Shown piece after piece: positions 6,942 through 15,084 of a DNA stretch of 64,000 nucleotides. The position numbers were made by a program, and so were the translations under genes. Origin of the DNA: Gammaproteobacteria bacterium (lineage in GTDB: Bacteria; Pseudomonadota; Gammaproteobacteria; SZUA-140); NCBI GenBank assembly GCA_016716465.1, contig JADJWH010000006.1, positions 62,001 to 126,000 of the forward strand, written 5' to 3'. A model generated the notes under the pieces. That model was given only the letters and a program-made list of their open reading frames with translations. It had not been told where the DNA came from and did no database searches. The first letter of the stretch is position 1, and every line of letters begins with the position of its first letter.

Positions 6942-8219
6942 TCAGCTTCCGTAGATGTTGTCGGCCCCGAACAGGGAGAAATTGAGCTCGGTCACCGGCT
7001 GTTCACTGACCCGCACCGTCTCCATCAGTCCGCCGGCGCCGTCCAGAACGGACAGCGTGCCGTCGGTCGGGTTCGGAACGAAGATGCGCTCGATCGTCTG
7101 CTGTCGGCGCAGGAACGCGATGGGACGCCGGCCGCAATCGGCAAGACCGACGGCGATCTCCTGCACGAGACGCAGATTGGGCAGGTCGGAGCTGTCATAG
7201 ACCAGCACCGACGACTTCTTCAGATTCGCATGCTGCGCCCCCTTCCCTGTCGCCGCCGTGGTGACGTAGAGCCGGCTGCCATCCGGACTGAAGCGATAGG
7301 TGCTCGGATACACGTCGCGCAGGTCGAAACTGGCCACAACCTTGCCCGCGACGGCGTCGAGCACGATGAGGCGCCCGATGACGTGTTCGGAATCGCCCTT
7401 GCGGTCGGCGCCCTTGCCGACGACGAAACGGCCGTCGGGAGAGAGCAGCAGATTGCTGCAGCCCTTGAACTCGATGCGCGCCTCGATCTCGTTGCGCAAC
7501 GGGTCGATCACCGCCACGGTGCCGTAGCCGTTATTGAGGTTGTAGACGCGCCCGCTGACCGGCGAATACACGTTGCCGTGCGGAAAGGCGTTGTTCGGGG
7601 CCTGCACGGCGCCTTCCTTCTCCTTCGCCGGCTCGCACAGATTGATCATGCCGGCTTCCGCCAGATAGCCCGATTTGTCCGCCGGGTCATTGCCAAGCAC
7701 CGAGATCGTGCCATCCTGCAGATTGCTGATGTAGACGCGGCGCGGCATGGCGGGATTGCCCGCGCCCGGACCACTGAAGCTGGGCACATGATGTCCGCGC
7801 CCGACGCAGATGGACTTGAGGATCTCGGGCGCGCCGCCCGCCCCCTCGGCAACCACCGTCATGGTCGCGCCGCCGCCGCTGCACAGCGGGTCATTGCCGG
7901 TCTTCTCGTCGCCGTCGTTGGAGTACCACCAGCGCCTGGTGCCGGCCTCGGGATACGCGTAATGGGCGGCGGCATCGGCCGGCAGGGCATCCGCCGCACT
8001 GACCGCCTGGCTGACGGGGTCCATCAGCAGCACGCCCCGGCCATCCTGGCGTACGCCGAGGTACATCGGACGGTAGCCGGGCGCCTTGCCACTCGCGGAG
8101 GCCGACGGCACCGCGTGCACGGCGGTCTTGCCATCCCGGTGCCGGATCACCGCGACCTTGCCCGAGCCGCCGAAATCCAGATGGCACGCCAGTGACCAAT
8201 TGCCGGCTTCGTTCTGCAT
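6942..8219 (-). CDS. Beta-propeller (YVTN/WD-like repeat) protein
   Basis: 425 residues from ATG 8219 (GAGG nine bases upstream; a GTG at 8225 is an alternative). Repeated blade-like units are visible: PRRVYISNLQDGTISVLG, SGRVYNLNNGYGTVAVIDP, NLLLSPDGRFVVGKG, YRFSPDGSRLYVTTAATG, SVLVYDSSD and ERIFVPNPTDGTLSVLDGAG. These are typical of YVTN/lactonase-type propellers. No signal peptide is evident, so it may be cytoplasmic, unlike many YVTN proteins. No quinohemoprotein CxxCH motif. Function unknown; a scaffold or sugar/lactone-related role is possible. Confidence 0.65.
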   Translation of the reverse strand: MQNEAGNWSLACHLDFGGSGKVAVIRHRDGKTAVHAVPSASASGKAPGYRPMYLGVRQDGRGVLLMDPVSQAVSAADALPADAAAHYAYPEAGTRRWWYSNDGDEKTGNDPLCSGGGATMTVVAEGAGGAPEILKSICVGRGHHVPSFSGPGAGNPAMPRRVYISNLQDGTISVLGNDPADKSGYLAEAGMINLCEPAKEKEGAVQAPNNAFPHGNVYSPVSGRVYNLNNGYGTVAVIDPLRNEIEARIEFKGCSNLLLSPDGRFVVGKGADRKGDSEHVIGRLIVLDAVAGKVVASFDLRDVYPSTYRFSPDGSRLYVTTAATGKGAQHANLKKSSVLVYDSSDLPNLRLVQEIAVGLADCGRRPIAFLRRQQTIERIFVPNPTDGTLSVLDGAGGLMETVRVSEQPVTELNFSLFGADNIYGS

Positions 8220-8333
8220 ATTCACTCACCTCATGCTGAATAACGGAGGACCGCGCAGCGCGGATACCGAGGGGCTAGTATAGAAGCACATTCGCCGAAT
8301 TTGCAAAACCGGAGCCCCGCCAAACACGGGGCA

Positions 8334-9836
8334 TCACGGGATGTTGTAGCGCTGGCGGATGCTGCGCTCCTCGGCATCGACCTGCGCGCGATTCAGCACT
8401 ATCCTGCGCTTGTCTTCCAGCTCGATGACGTGATAGGGGCCGGTATTCTCCGCGATTGCGGCGGACACATCCGCCAGCCGGTGGATGTCGCGCCCGTTGA
8501 TCGTCGCGACGCGGGTATTCTCCACCAGTCCGCCATACCCCACGTTGACTTCGGCCTCGAATACGTCGCTGATGATCACCAGTTCCTCGATGTCGTCCGC
8601 CTCGTCGCGCGCGGTATCGAAGTATCTGCGGATGTTGAACGGGATATCCGCCACGGTGGCCTGTGGATCGGTGGGTATGTAGTACCTCGGCTCGACCGTG
8701 CGGAACAGCAGCCCGCCCACGATGTAGTAATCCGGCTGGGTGTCGTACTGCGGCAAGGTGGGGATCACCTTGAACTCGTGGCTGCTCAGCATGATCGTCT
8801 TCTTGATCACCTTGCCGTCGCGCAGCACCGTCAGGGGAATCGACTCGCCCACCTGGCGGCGGGAAATCTCGTAGCCGACGCCGATCCGGCTGTTGTCGCG
8901 CAGGGTGATCCGCCCGTCGTTGAAGACCCTGGCCCCGGCGACGGACAGCAGCACGTCGTTGACCTCCAGGATGCCCTGGGCTCCGCCCTCGGCCGCCACC
9001 CGCGTCACCAGCAGGCCGCTCTGCTCCGGCGTCATTCCCAGGGAAGCGCGCAGCGCGGGATTCTCCAGCGTCTGGGTATTCACGCCGATGAACGGCACAC
9101 CGTCCACCCGGCCATCCTTCAGATCAGCGAGGAAGTGCTCGATCACCATGCCCGGAACGAAATAACCGATCGTACCCGAGAAGCGCTGGGTCGCGACCCC
9201 GACGCAATCGCCCGTTTCATCCGAGAACACCGGGCCACCGGAGTTGCCCATGTTGATCGCCGCGTCGGTCTGAACCAGCAGATTCTCAAAACCACTGTGC
9301 GCGTAGGACATGATATCGATGCGGGACACCACGCCTTCGGTGTAGGAAACCTGCCGGCCGCCGATGGCGTAACCCACGGTCACCACCTTATCGCGGGGCT
9401 CGGGCAGTTTTCCGAAACGGATCGGGACGATGCCGCGCGGCATGGCCTCCGGGTTTCTGGGCCGGAGCAGCGCGAGGTCGCTCTGGTGGTTGACCGCGAC
9501 GCGCTCTGCCTCGATCTTGTCCGCCAGGCCGGGCACCTCGATCTGGATGAAGGTGGCGTCCATCACGCAATGCGCGTTGGTCAGTATGCCCTGCTTGATG
9601 ATGAACCCCGAACAGGTGCGCCGGTTCGCCTGTTCGCGCGCCCAGGGCTGGTGGACGTCCCAGCCCTGGCGCGTGACGTAGAGCTTGACGACGGCGCTGG
9701 AAACCGGACCCAGGTCCACCGCGCCGGCAGTTGCCGCGGGAAACGACAGGATCAGGGCGAACAGCGTGGACAGCAGGCCGCCCCCGGTTGCGCCGCGCAT
9801 CCCGATGGATGCGGCCTCATCATGCGGATGCTTCAT
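8334..9836 (-). CDS. HtrA/Deg-family serine protease with PDZ domains
   Basis: 500 residues from ATG 9836, preceded by AAGGGG; the frame stays open upstream but the start fits a signal peptide (hydrophobic LLSTLFALILSFPAATAGA). The trypsin-like domain has the triad His in LTNAHCVMD, Asp in HQSDLALL and Ser in NMGNSGGPVF. A PDZ domain follows (GLLVTRVAAEGGAQGILEVN), then a long C-terminal region with a second PDZ-like segment (VENTRVATINGRDIHRLADV). The organisation resembles the plant Deg9/Deg10 type rather than DegP. It is predicted to degrade or refold damaged envelope proteins in the periplasm. It is divergent from the antiporter gene. Confidence 0.9.
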   Translation of the reverse strand: MKHPHDEAASIGMRGATGGGLLSTLFALILSFPAATAGAVDLGPVSSAVVKLYVTRQGWDVHQPWAREQANRRTCSGFIIKQGILTNAHCVMDATFIQIEVPGLADKIEAERVAVNHQSDLALLRPRNPEAMPRGIVPIRFGKLPEPRDKVVTVGYAIGGRQVSYTEGVVSRIDIMSYAHSGFENLLVQTDAAINMGNSGGPVFSDETGDCVGVATQRFSGTIGYFVPGMVIEHFLADLKDGRVDGVPFIGVNTQTLENPALRASLGMTPEQSGLLVTRVAAEGGAQGILEVNDVLLSVAGARVFNDGRITLRDNSRIGVGYEISRRQVGESIPLTVLRDGKVIKKTIMLSSHEFKVIPTLPQYDTQPDYYIVGGLLFRTVEPRYYIPTDPQATVADIPFNIRRYFDTARDEADDIEELVIISDVFEAEVNVGYGGLVENTRVATINGRDIHRLADVSAAIAENTGPYHVIELEDKRRIVLNRAQVDAEERSIRQRYNIP

Positions 9837-10085
9837 GGCGTCCCCTTGCGATTCAGGATTCGGATGACGGTACTGCTGTCCCGGCGCGGACCCGGCCGCG
9901 CCGAAGAGAATAAAGACGGACGGAAATCGCGGGAAATGCCCCGCGGGAAGCGAAAATTGTAAATAATATCGCGCACCGAGACAACGTCGCGTGAGTCGGC
10001 CCCGCTCCGTCCCGACACGCCGCTGCACTGGACCAGGCCGGCCTGGCATGGGAGAATCCGCCATCCATCGCGCAAGACCTGGCCC

Positions 10086-11573
10086 ATGACTCATCGATCG
10101 ACATTCCCCGTCCGCTCCGCTCCGGAGAAACACCCGCCGTCGCGCCACTGGACCATATTCGCGCTGCTGATGCTGTCCGTCTGGTCGCCGCTGTCGTTCG
10201 CGGAAACATCGACGACGCCGGCAAGCACGCTGCTCGACCTCACCGGCAGTTGGGTGGGCATCTCCTGCCTCGCCATCTTCGTGATTGCCTACAGCTTCGT
10301 CGTGCTCGAGGAATTCATCCATCTGCGCAAGTCCAAGCCGGTGGTGTTCGCCGCCGGTATCATCTGGATACTGATCGCCATCGCGTACACCGAGGCCGGC
10401 GATACCGAGACCGTCAGACGCGAGGTGCTGCACCACATCCTGGAGTATGCCGAGCTGCTGCTGTTCCTGCTCGCGGCGATGACCTACATCAATACCATGA
10501 ACGAACGCAACGTGTTCCAGGCACTGCGCGCCCGGCTCATCACCTCGGGCTATTCGCTGCGCGCCATCTTCTGGATCACAGGCCTGCTCGCCTTCTTCAT
10601 CTCGCCGGTCGCGGACAACCTGACCACCGCGCTGGTGATGGCGGCGGTGGTCATTGCGGTCGGCGCGGACAACAGCCGCTTCGTCACCGCGGCCTGCATC
10701 AACATCGTGGTCGCCGCCAATGCCGGCGGGGCCTTTAGCCCGTTCGGCGACATCACCACGCTGATGGTGTGGCAGAAGGGCGTGGTCGACTTTTTCGAAT
10801 TCTTCGATCTATTCATCCCTTCGCTGGTCAACTGGTTCGTCCCGGCGATGATCATGTCGTTCACCGTGCCCAGGGTACGCCCCGGCGGCCGGGCGGATTC
10901 GATCCGGGTCAAACAGGGTGGATTCATTATTATCGGGTTGTTCTTTCTCACCATCACGATCACGGTTCTGATGCACAACTTCCTGCATCTCCCCCCCGTC
11001 GTCGGCATGATGATGGGACTCGGACTGCTCAAGCTGTATGGCTACCGCCTGACGATGTGCGAGACCCGCGCGCCGCACATCGGCGGTCCGGAGGACGGCG
11101 GCATCGACATTTCGACCGCCCCCCCACGCAAGCCGTTCGACATCTTTATCAGCATGAAGCGGGCCGAATGGGACACCCTGATGTTCTTTTACGGTGTCAT
11201 CCTCTGCGTGGGCGGACTTGGAGCGGTGGGCTATCTGGCGCTGGTCTCGCAGTTTCTCTACGTCGATCTCGGGCCGACCTGGGCCAATATAATGATTGGC
11301 CTGTTGTCCGCCGTGGTCGACAATATCCCGGTCATGTTCGCCGTGCTCACCATGAACCCGGACATGTCGCACGGACAATGGCTGCTGGTCACGATGACGG
11401 CCGGAGTCGGCGGTTCGCTGCTGTCGGTCGGCTCGGCCGCGGGCGTGGCGCTGATGGGACAGGCGCGCGGCGTCTACACCTTCTTCGCGCACCTGCGCTG
11501 GTCATGGGCGGTCGCGCTGGGTTACGTCGCCAGCATCGCCAGCCACATGTACCTCAACGCGCACCTGATGTAA
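10086..11573 (+). CDS. nhaD: NhaD-type sodium/proton antiporter
   Basis: 495 residues with an N-terminal signal-like hydrophobic segment and about 12 further membrane helices. Typical ion-transporter/NhaD features are the conserved half-repeats SPVADNLTTALVMAAVV and LLSAVVDNIPVMFAV (buried Asp-Asn pairs in both halves), plus AANAGGAFSPFGDITTLMVW. It exchanges cytoplasmic Na+ or Li+ for protons across the inner membrane. This suits a halophilic or alkaliphilic lifestyle, though NhaD is also found in freshwater species. The start at 10086 follows a weak ribosome site. A divergent protease gene lies 249 bp upstream. Confidence 0.92.
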   Translation: MTHRSTFPVRSAPEKHPPSRHWTIFALLMLSVWSPLSFAETSTTPASTLLDLTGSWVGISCLAIFVIAYSFVVLEEFIHLRKSKPVVFAAGIIWILIAIAYTEAGDTETVRREVLHHILEYAELLLFLLAAMTYINTMNERNVFQALRARLITSGYSLRAIFWITGLLAFFISPVADNLTTALVMAAVVIAVGADNSRFVTAACINIVVAANAGGAFSPFGDITTLMVWQKGVVDFFEFFDLFIPSLVNWFVPAMIMSFTVPRVRPGGRADSIRVKQGGFIIIGLFFLTITITVLMHNFLHLPPVVGMMMGLGLLKLYGYRLTMCETRAPHIGGPEDGGIDISTAPPRKPFDIFISMKRAEWDTLMFFYGVILCVGGLGAVGYLALVSQFLYVDLGPTWANIMIGLLSAVVDNIPVMFAVLTMNPDMSHGQWLLVTMTAGVGGSLLSVGSAAGVALMGQARGVYTFFAHLRWSWAVALGYVASIASHMYLNAHLM

Positions 11574-11588
11574 CGATTCGGGCGAGCC

Positions 11589-12047
11589 TCACCCTTCCAT
11601 GTCAGCCGCGGCCCGCTCGCGCGCGCGAATGTAGGCTGAATGCGGAACATGCAGCAATTCGGCCACCTTGCGCACCAGATGCTCCTCATGGTGGTCCTTA
11701 TCGGCGTCAGAATATGCCACGCGCCACATCAGCTCGACGATCGCGATCTTCTGCTCGAGCGCGAAATGCTTGTCGATCAGGTGCGTGAACTGGAACAGTG
11801 AAGCGCTCGTCTTCACCTCGAGCTCGGCCAGCTCGACGAGCTCCCGCGTTTCGGCATCGTCCAGCCCGAAATGTTCACGCAAGAGGCGGTCCACCGCCGC
11901 GCGCTCGAAATCGGTCACGCTGAAATCGGCGCGCGTCATCTCGATCAGCAGCGCAGCCGTGGCGAGACGAAGCCGTTGCTCATGACCGTCGCCGGCGTCG
12001 GGCGGCTGGATGCGCTCCTGGAAAAAACGGCCGATCTTCCCGATCAT
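11589..12047 (-). CDS. TerB-family (tellurite-resistance-like) protein
   Basis: 152 residues, all-helical, from ATG 12047. The pattern is that of the TerB domain: TAALLIEMTRADFSVTDFE, AVDRLLREHFGLDDAE, then VELMWRVAYSDADKDHHEE and VRKVAELLHVPHSAYIRAR, with two conserved acidic turns (ADFSVTDFE and SDADKDHHEE) thought to bind metal ions. Cytoplasmic. A family role in stress or metal sensing is suggested, but no tellurite cluster is present here. The gene lies 22 bp downstream of dnaQ on the same strand, so it is probably the tail of that operon. Confidence 0.85.
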   Translation of the reverse strand: MIGKIGRFFQERIQPPDAGDGHEQRLRLATAALLIEMTRADFSVTDFERAAVDRLLREHFGLDDAETRELVELAELEVKTSASLFQFTHLIDKHFALEQKIAIVELMWRVAYSDADKDHHEEHLVRKVAELLHVPHSAYIRARERAAADMEG

Positions 12048-12069
12048 GGCGCCACCGGCAACCCGCGCA

Positions 12070-12789
12070 TCAGACCTGGGCGTCCAGCCGCAGCCAGATG
12101 CACTTGCCGCCGCTGGTCCGATCGATCCCCTCGAGCTGCCGCGCGTGCGCTTCCCGCTCGGCGGCACTCGCGGGGATCACCGGCAGCGGGGCGCGATCCT
12201 TCGACAGCCGGATCACCGGGGCCTGGCTGACCAGGGTCGTCACGGCCTCCGGCTCCGTCTCCAGCAGCAGGCGGCTCTGCCCGCCGGTCATCGCGAGATA
12301 GACATCGGCCAGGATCTCGGCGTCGAGCAGCGCGCCGTGCAGCGTGCGCTCGGAATTGTCGATGCCGTAGCGCTTGCACAGGGCGTCCAGATTGTTCTTC
12401 TGGCCGGGGTGGCGTCCACGCGCGAGCGCGAGCGTGTCGATCACGCCACAGGCCGCCTCGTCCCAGGAGCGCCCCAGCAGGCCGAATTCGTGACGGAGGA
12501 AACCGAGGTCGAAGGGCGCGTTGTGGATGACCAGCTCGGCGCCGCGCACAAAATCGAGGAACTCCTCCACCACGTCGGCGAAGCGCGGCTTGTCGCGCAG
12601 AAATTCGCCCGTGATCCCGTGCACCTCGGCGGCGCCGGCGTCGATCTCGCGGTCCGGCTGCAGATACTGGTGATAATGCCTTCCGGTCAGGCGGCGGTTG
12701 ACCATCTCGACGCAGCCGACCTCGATGATGCGGTGGCCCTGCGAGGGCTCCAGGCCGGTGGTTTCGGTATCGAGCACTATCTGGCGCAT
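12070..12789 (-). CDS. dnaQ: DNA polymerase III epsilon subunit (3'-5' exonuclease)
   Basis: 239 residues from ATG 12789. This is the proofreading DEDDh exonuclease of the replicative polymerase. Motifs are ExoI VLDTETTGLEP, ExoII HNAPFDLGFLRHEFG and ExoIIIε HGALLDAEILADVY. A clamp-binding-like segment (TGGQSRLLLE) lies at about residue 180, and the C-terminal tail that binds the polymerase alpha subunit follows. The length is normal for the family (E. coli 243). It follows rnhA on the same strand, 68 bp apart, as in many gammaproteobacteria (in E. coli the two are divergent). Confidence 0.97.
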   Translation of the reverse strand: MRQIVLDTETTGLEPSQGHRIIEVGCVEMVNRRLTGRHYHQYLQPDREIDAGAAEVHGITGEFLRDKPRFADVVEEFLDFVRGAELVIHNAPFDLGFLRHEFGLLGRSWDEAACGVIDTLALARGRHPGQKNNLDALCKRYGIDNSERTLHGALLDAEILADVYLAMTGGQSRLLLETEPEAVTTLVSQAPVIRLSKDRAPLPVIPASAAEREAHARQLEGIDRTSGGKCIWLRLDAQV

Positions 12790-12857
12790 GGATGTATCCC
12801 GTGCAAATCCCTGTTGAAATCCCCGTTCAAATCCGTAGTGGACGACTGCGCGCCGGA

Positions 12858-13319
12858 CTAGGATTCCGTCACTCCGCCCCGCGCGATCATGGCGTCGATC
12901 GCCTGATTGGCGAGCGCGTCGGCCAGTTCGTTTTCCGGGTGCCCGGTGTGGCCGCGCACCCAATGCCATTCGATGGTATGGCCCGCAACGGCCGCGTCCA
13001 GCCGCTGCCACAGGTCGGCGTTCTTGACCGGCTTCTTGTCGGCCGTCTTCCAGCCGCGCCGCTTCCAGTCGGCGAGCCATTCGTTCATGCCCTTTTTCAC
13101 ATATTGGGAATCCGTGGTCAAGCTGACGCGGCAGGGCCGCTTCAGCGATGCCAGGGCCTCGATGGCCGCGGTCAGTTCCATGCGATTGTTGGTGGTATGC
13201 GGCTCGGCGCCGTGAATGCGCTTCTCCTTGCCCTTGTAGCGCAGCAGGGCGCCCCAGCCGCCGGGTCCCGGATTCCCGCGGCAGGCCCCGTCGGTAAAGA
13301 TTTCCACGATATCCTTCAT
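12858..13319 (-). CDS. rnhA: Ribonuclease HI
   Basis: 153 residues. It degrades RNA in RNA/DNA hybrids, including Okazaki primers and R-loops. The four acidic residues of the two-metal site are visible: IFTDGACRGNPGPGGWG (Asp10), NNRMELTAAIEAL (Glu48), TDSQYV (Asp70) and ENELADALAN (Asp134). His is present in RGHTGHPEN. It is full length, with ATG at 13319, and lies 12 bp after the methyltransferase-like gene on the same strand, so it is probably co-transcribed. Confidence 0.97.
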   Translation of the reverse strand: MKDIVEIFTDGACRGNPGPGGWGALLRYKGKEKRIHGAEPHTTNNRMELTAAIEALASLKRPCRVSLTTDSQYVKKGMNEWLADWKRRGWKTADKKPVKNADLWQRLDAAVAGHTIEWHWVRGHTGHPENELADALANQAIDAMIARGGVTES

Positions 13320-13331
13320 TTCGGATCCAGT

Positions 13332-14108
13332 TCAGGCGGTGGGCTTCGGGACATCCGGCTGCAACAGGCTGCGCCGCGGCCGCCAGCGCGGCTTGATCGG
13401 CGTCAGCGTGGTCACCCGTTTCTTCGCGACGATCAGGTAGGCGCCGCCCAGCACCGGCCACCAGCGCCGCCCCAGGCGCTCGAGCCATTCCAGTCGCCTC
13501 ATGGTGGTTTCATGCTGCAGCGGGGGGCGGAAAAAATACGGCCGCACCTGCACGATATCGAACCCGAGCAGCGACAGCCAGTCCTTGATGCGGTAGACGC
13601 CGCGAAACGTGCCGTGCCAGGGCGCATGCCGGCGCCGGCGCCCGCGCAGCAGACGGCGCATCCCCCACACGCTCCAGGGATTGAATCCCAGAATGACGAC
13701 ATGTCCCTCGGCCACCAGCACCCGCTCGACCTCGCGCAGCACCTCGTGCGCCGACGGCGCGAACTCCAGCGTATGCGGCAGCAGCACCACATCCACACTG
13801 TCGCTCTGCACCGGCAATTGCTGCGGCCGGCCGCACAGGCTCGCAATCTGTCCCGGCCAGGCGCGACACGGCTCCGCCGGCCAGGCGCTGTCCACGACGA
13901 GCTGATGCCGTATGCGGCTCGACTCGAGCAGATAGGCGTCCATCACCGCGCCGACCTGCAGCAGGTAATAACCGAACAGGTTGGCCAGCACTTCGTCCAG
14001 TTCGCGCCGCTCGCACTCCAGCAGCAACCGGCCCAGGCGCCCCTCGTACCATGCGCGCAGCCGACGCCGCTCCTCCGCCCCGGAGAGAGTTTCCCTGACC
14101 GTTTTCAT
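13332..14108 (-). CDS. SAM-dependent methyltransferase-like protein (YafS-like)
   Basis: 258 residues from ATG 14108 (weak GGAAAG site; an upstream ATG at 14135 lacks one). Position between gloB and rnhA matches E. coli YafS. Methyltransferase-fold landmarks are VDVVLLPHTLEFAPSAHEVL then EVERVLVAEGHVVILGFNP (motif IV/post-IV region) and SLLGFDIVQVRPYFFRPP. The usual glycine-rich motif I is poor: the LLQVGAVMDAYLL segment lacks the DxGxGxG pattern, so cofactor binding may be altered. C-terminal residues 210-258 are very basic. The substrate is unknown. It is divergent from gloB with 86 bp between starts. Confidence 0.8.
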   Translation of the reverse strand: MKTVRETLSGAEERRRLRAWYEGRLGRLLLECERRELDEVLANLFGYYLLQVGAVMDAYLLESSRIRHQLVVDSAWPAEPCRAWPGQIASLCGRPQQLPVQSDSVDVVLLPHTLEFAPSAHEVLREVERVLVAEGHVVILGFNPWSVWGMRRLLRGRRRRHAPWHGTFRGVYRIKDWLSLLGFDIVQVRPYFFRPPLQHETTMRRLEWLERLGRRWWPVLGGAYLIVAKKRVTTLTPIKPRWRPRRSLLQPDVPKPTA

Positions 14109-14194
14109 AGGTTTGCTTTCCGCGTCATGCGGCATGGGCTATCCTGATTCGCATCGCCTGCACCGGAAGTCACCGGCCTGCTCCGGGTACACAC

Positions 14195-14974
14195 ATGATA
14201 CAGGTAATCCCCGTCCCCGCCTTGCGCGACAATTATATCTGGCTGATCCGCCTCGACGGGACGGCGGAGGGACCGGCGCCGGCGATCATCGTGGATCCCG
14301 GCGAGGCGTCGCCGGTCCTCTCCGCCCTCGCGACGCACAAACTGCAACCCGTCGCGATGCTGATCACACATCACCATCCCGATCATGTCGGCGGAGTTCC
14401 CGCCCTGATGCATCGCTTCGCGATCCCCGTCCACGGACCCGCGGGACTGCGTCTCGGCCCCTCGTATCACGCTGTCCACGAGGGCGACGAACTCTTCCCG
14501 GGCGGCCTGCGCCTGCGCGTGCTCGAGATACCGGGACATACCCTGGATCATCTCGCCTATTACCATGATCGCGGACTGCTGTTCTGCGGGGACACGCTGT
14601 TCACCGGCGGTTGCGGACGGCTGTTCGAGGGATCCGCGCAGCAGATGCTGACGGCGCTGCACAGGCTCGCCAGCCTGCCGGACGAGACACGCATCCACTG
14701 CGGACATGAGTACACGCTGGCCAACCTGAGCTTCGCCATGCAGGTGGAGCCGGACAATCCCCGCCTTGCCGCGCGCCTCGAGGAAACGCGGCGACTGCGC
14801 AGCCTGGATCTCGCCACCGCCTCCGCCACTCTCGCGGAGGAAAAGGCCACCAATCCCTTCCTGCGCTGCCATACCGCGGCTGTCCGGCGGGCGGCCGAAC
14901 GATTTTGCGACCGGTCTCTCGGTAGCGAACTCGATGTTTTTGCGACGATACGCCGGTGGAAGGATATGCAGTAA
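14195..14974 (+). CDS. gloB: Hydroxyacylglutathione hydrolase (glyoxalase II)
   Basis: 259 residues. Metallo-beta-lactamase-fold enzyme that hydrolyses S-lactoylglutathione to lactate and glutathione, completing methylglyoxal detoxification. The binuclear metal motif THHHPDHVGG is present, with further ligands in IPGHTLDHLAYY, LFCGDTLFTGGCGRLFEG and HCGHEYTLANL. The C-terminal glutathione-binding region is intact (ATNPFLRC). Start at 14195 has no strong ribosome site but gives the conserved N-terminus VIPVPALRDNYIWLI. It is followed by mltD on the same strand, the conserved arrangement. Confidence 0.96.
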   Translation: MIQVIPVPALRDNYIWLIRLDGTAEGPAPAIIVDPGEASPVLSALATHKLQPVAMLITHHHPDHVGGVPALMHRFAIPVHGPAGLRLGPSYHAVHEGDELFPGGLRLRVLEIPGHTLDHLAYYHDRGLLFCGDTLFTGGCGRLFEGSAQQMLTALHRLASLPDETRIHCGHEYTLANLSFAMQVEPDNPRLAARLEETRRLRSLDLATASATLAEEKATNPFLRCHTAAVRRAAERFCDRSLGSELDVFATIRRWKDMQ

Positions 14975-15029
14975 GACACCATCGCCGGAACAGCGCAGCC
15001 GGGCGGAAATCGATCCGGACTAAGGTTAA

Positions 15030-15058
15030 CTTCAAACGTGCCGATTTACTGTTATACT
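15030..15058 (+). promoter_or_regulatory. Candidate sigma-70 promoter of mltD
   Basis: TATACT at 15053-15058 with TTCAAA at 15031-15036 (16-nt spacer). Both are partial matches to sigma-70 boxes and lie 27 bp before the mltD ATG. Inferred by eye. Confidence 0.4.
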
Positions 15059-15084
15059 CCAGGCTCGCTCAGACAATCCGCATT

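Noticed and set aside
8301..9962. Long open frame on the + strand antisense to the HtrA gene
   Set aside because: Shadow of a high-GC coding gene; its translation lacks domain-like features, while the minus strand has the full serine protease triad.
8301..11788. Any IS element or transposase in the window
   Set aside because: I read all strong reading frames and found no transposase, integrase or terminal inverted repeats typical of IS elements.
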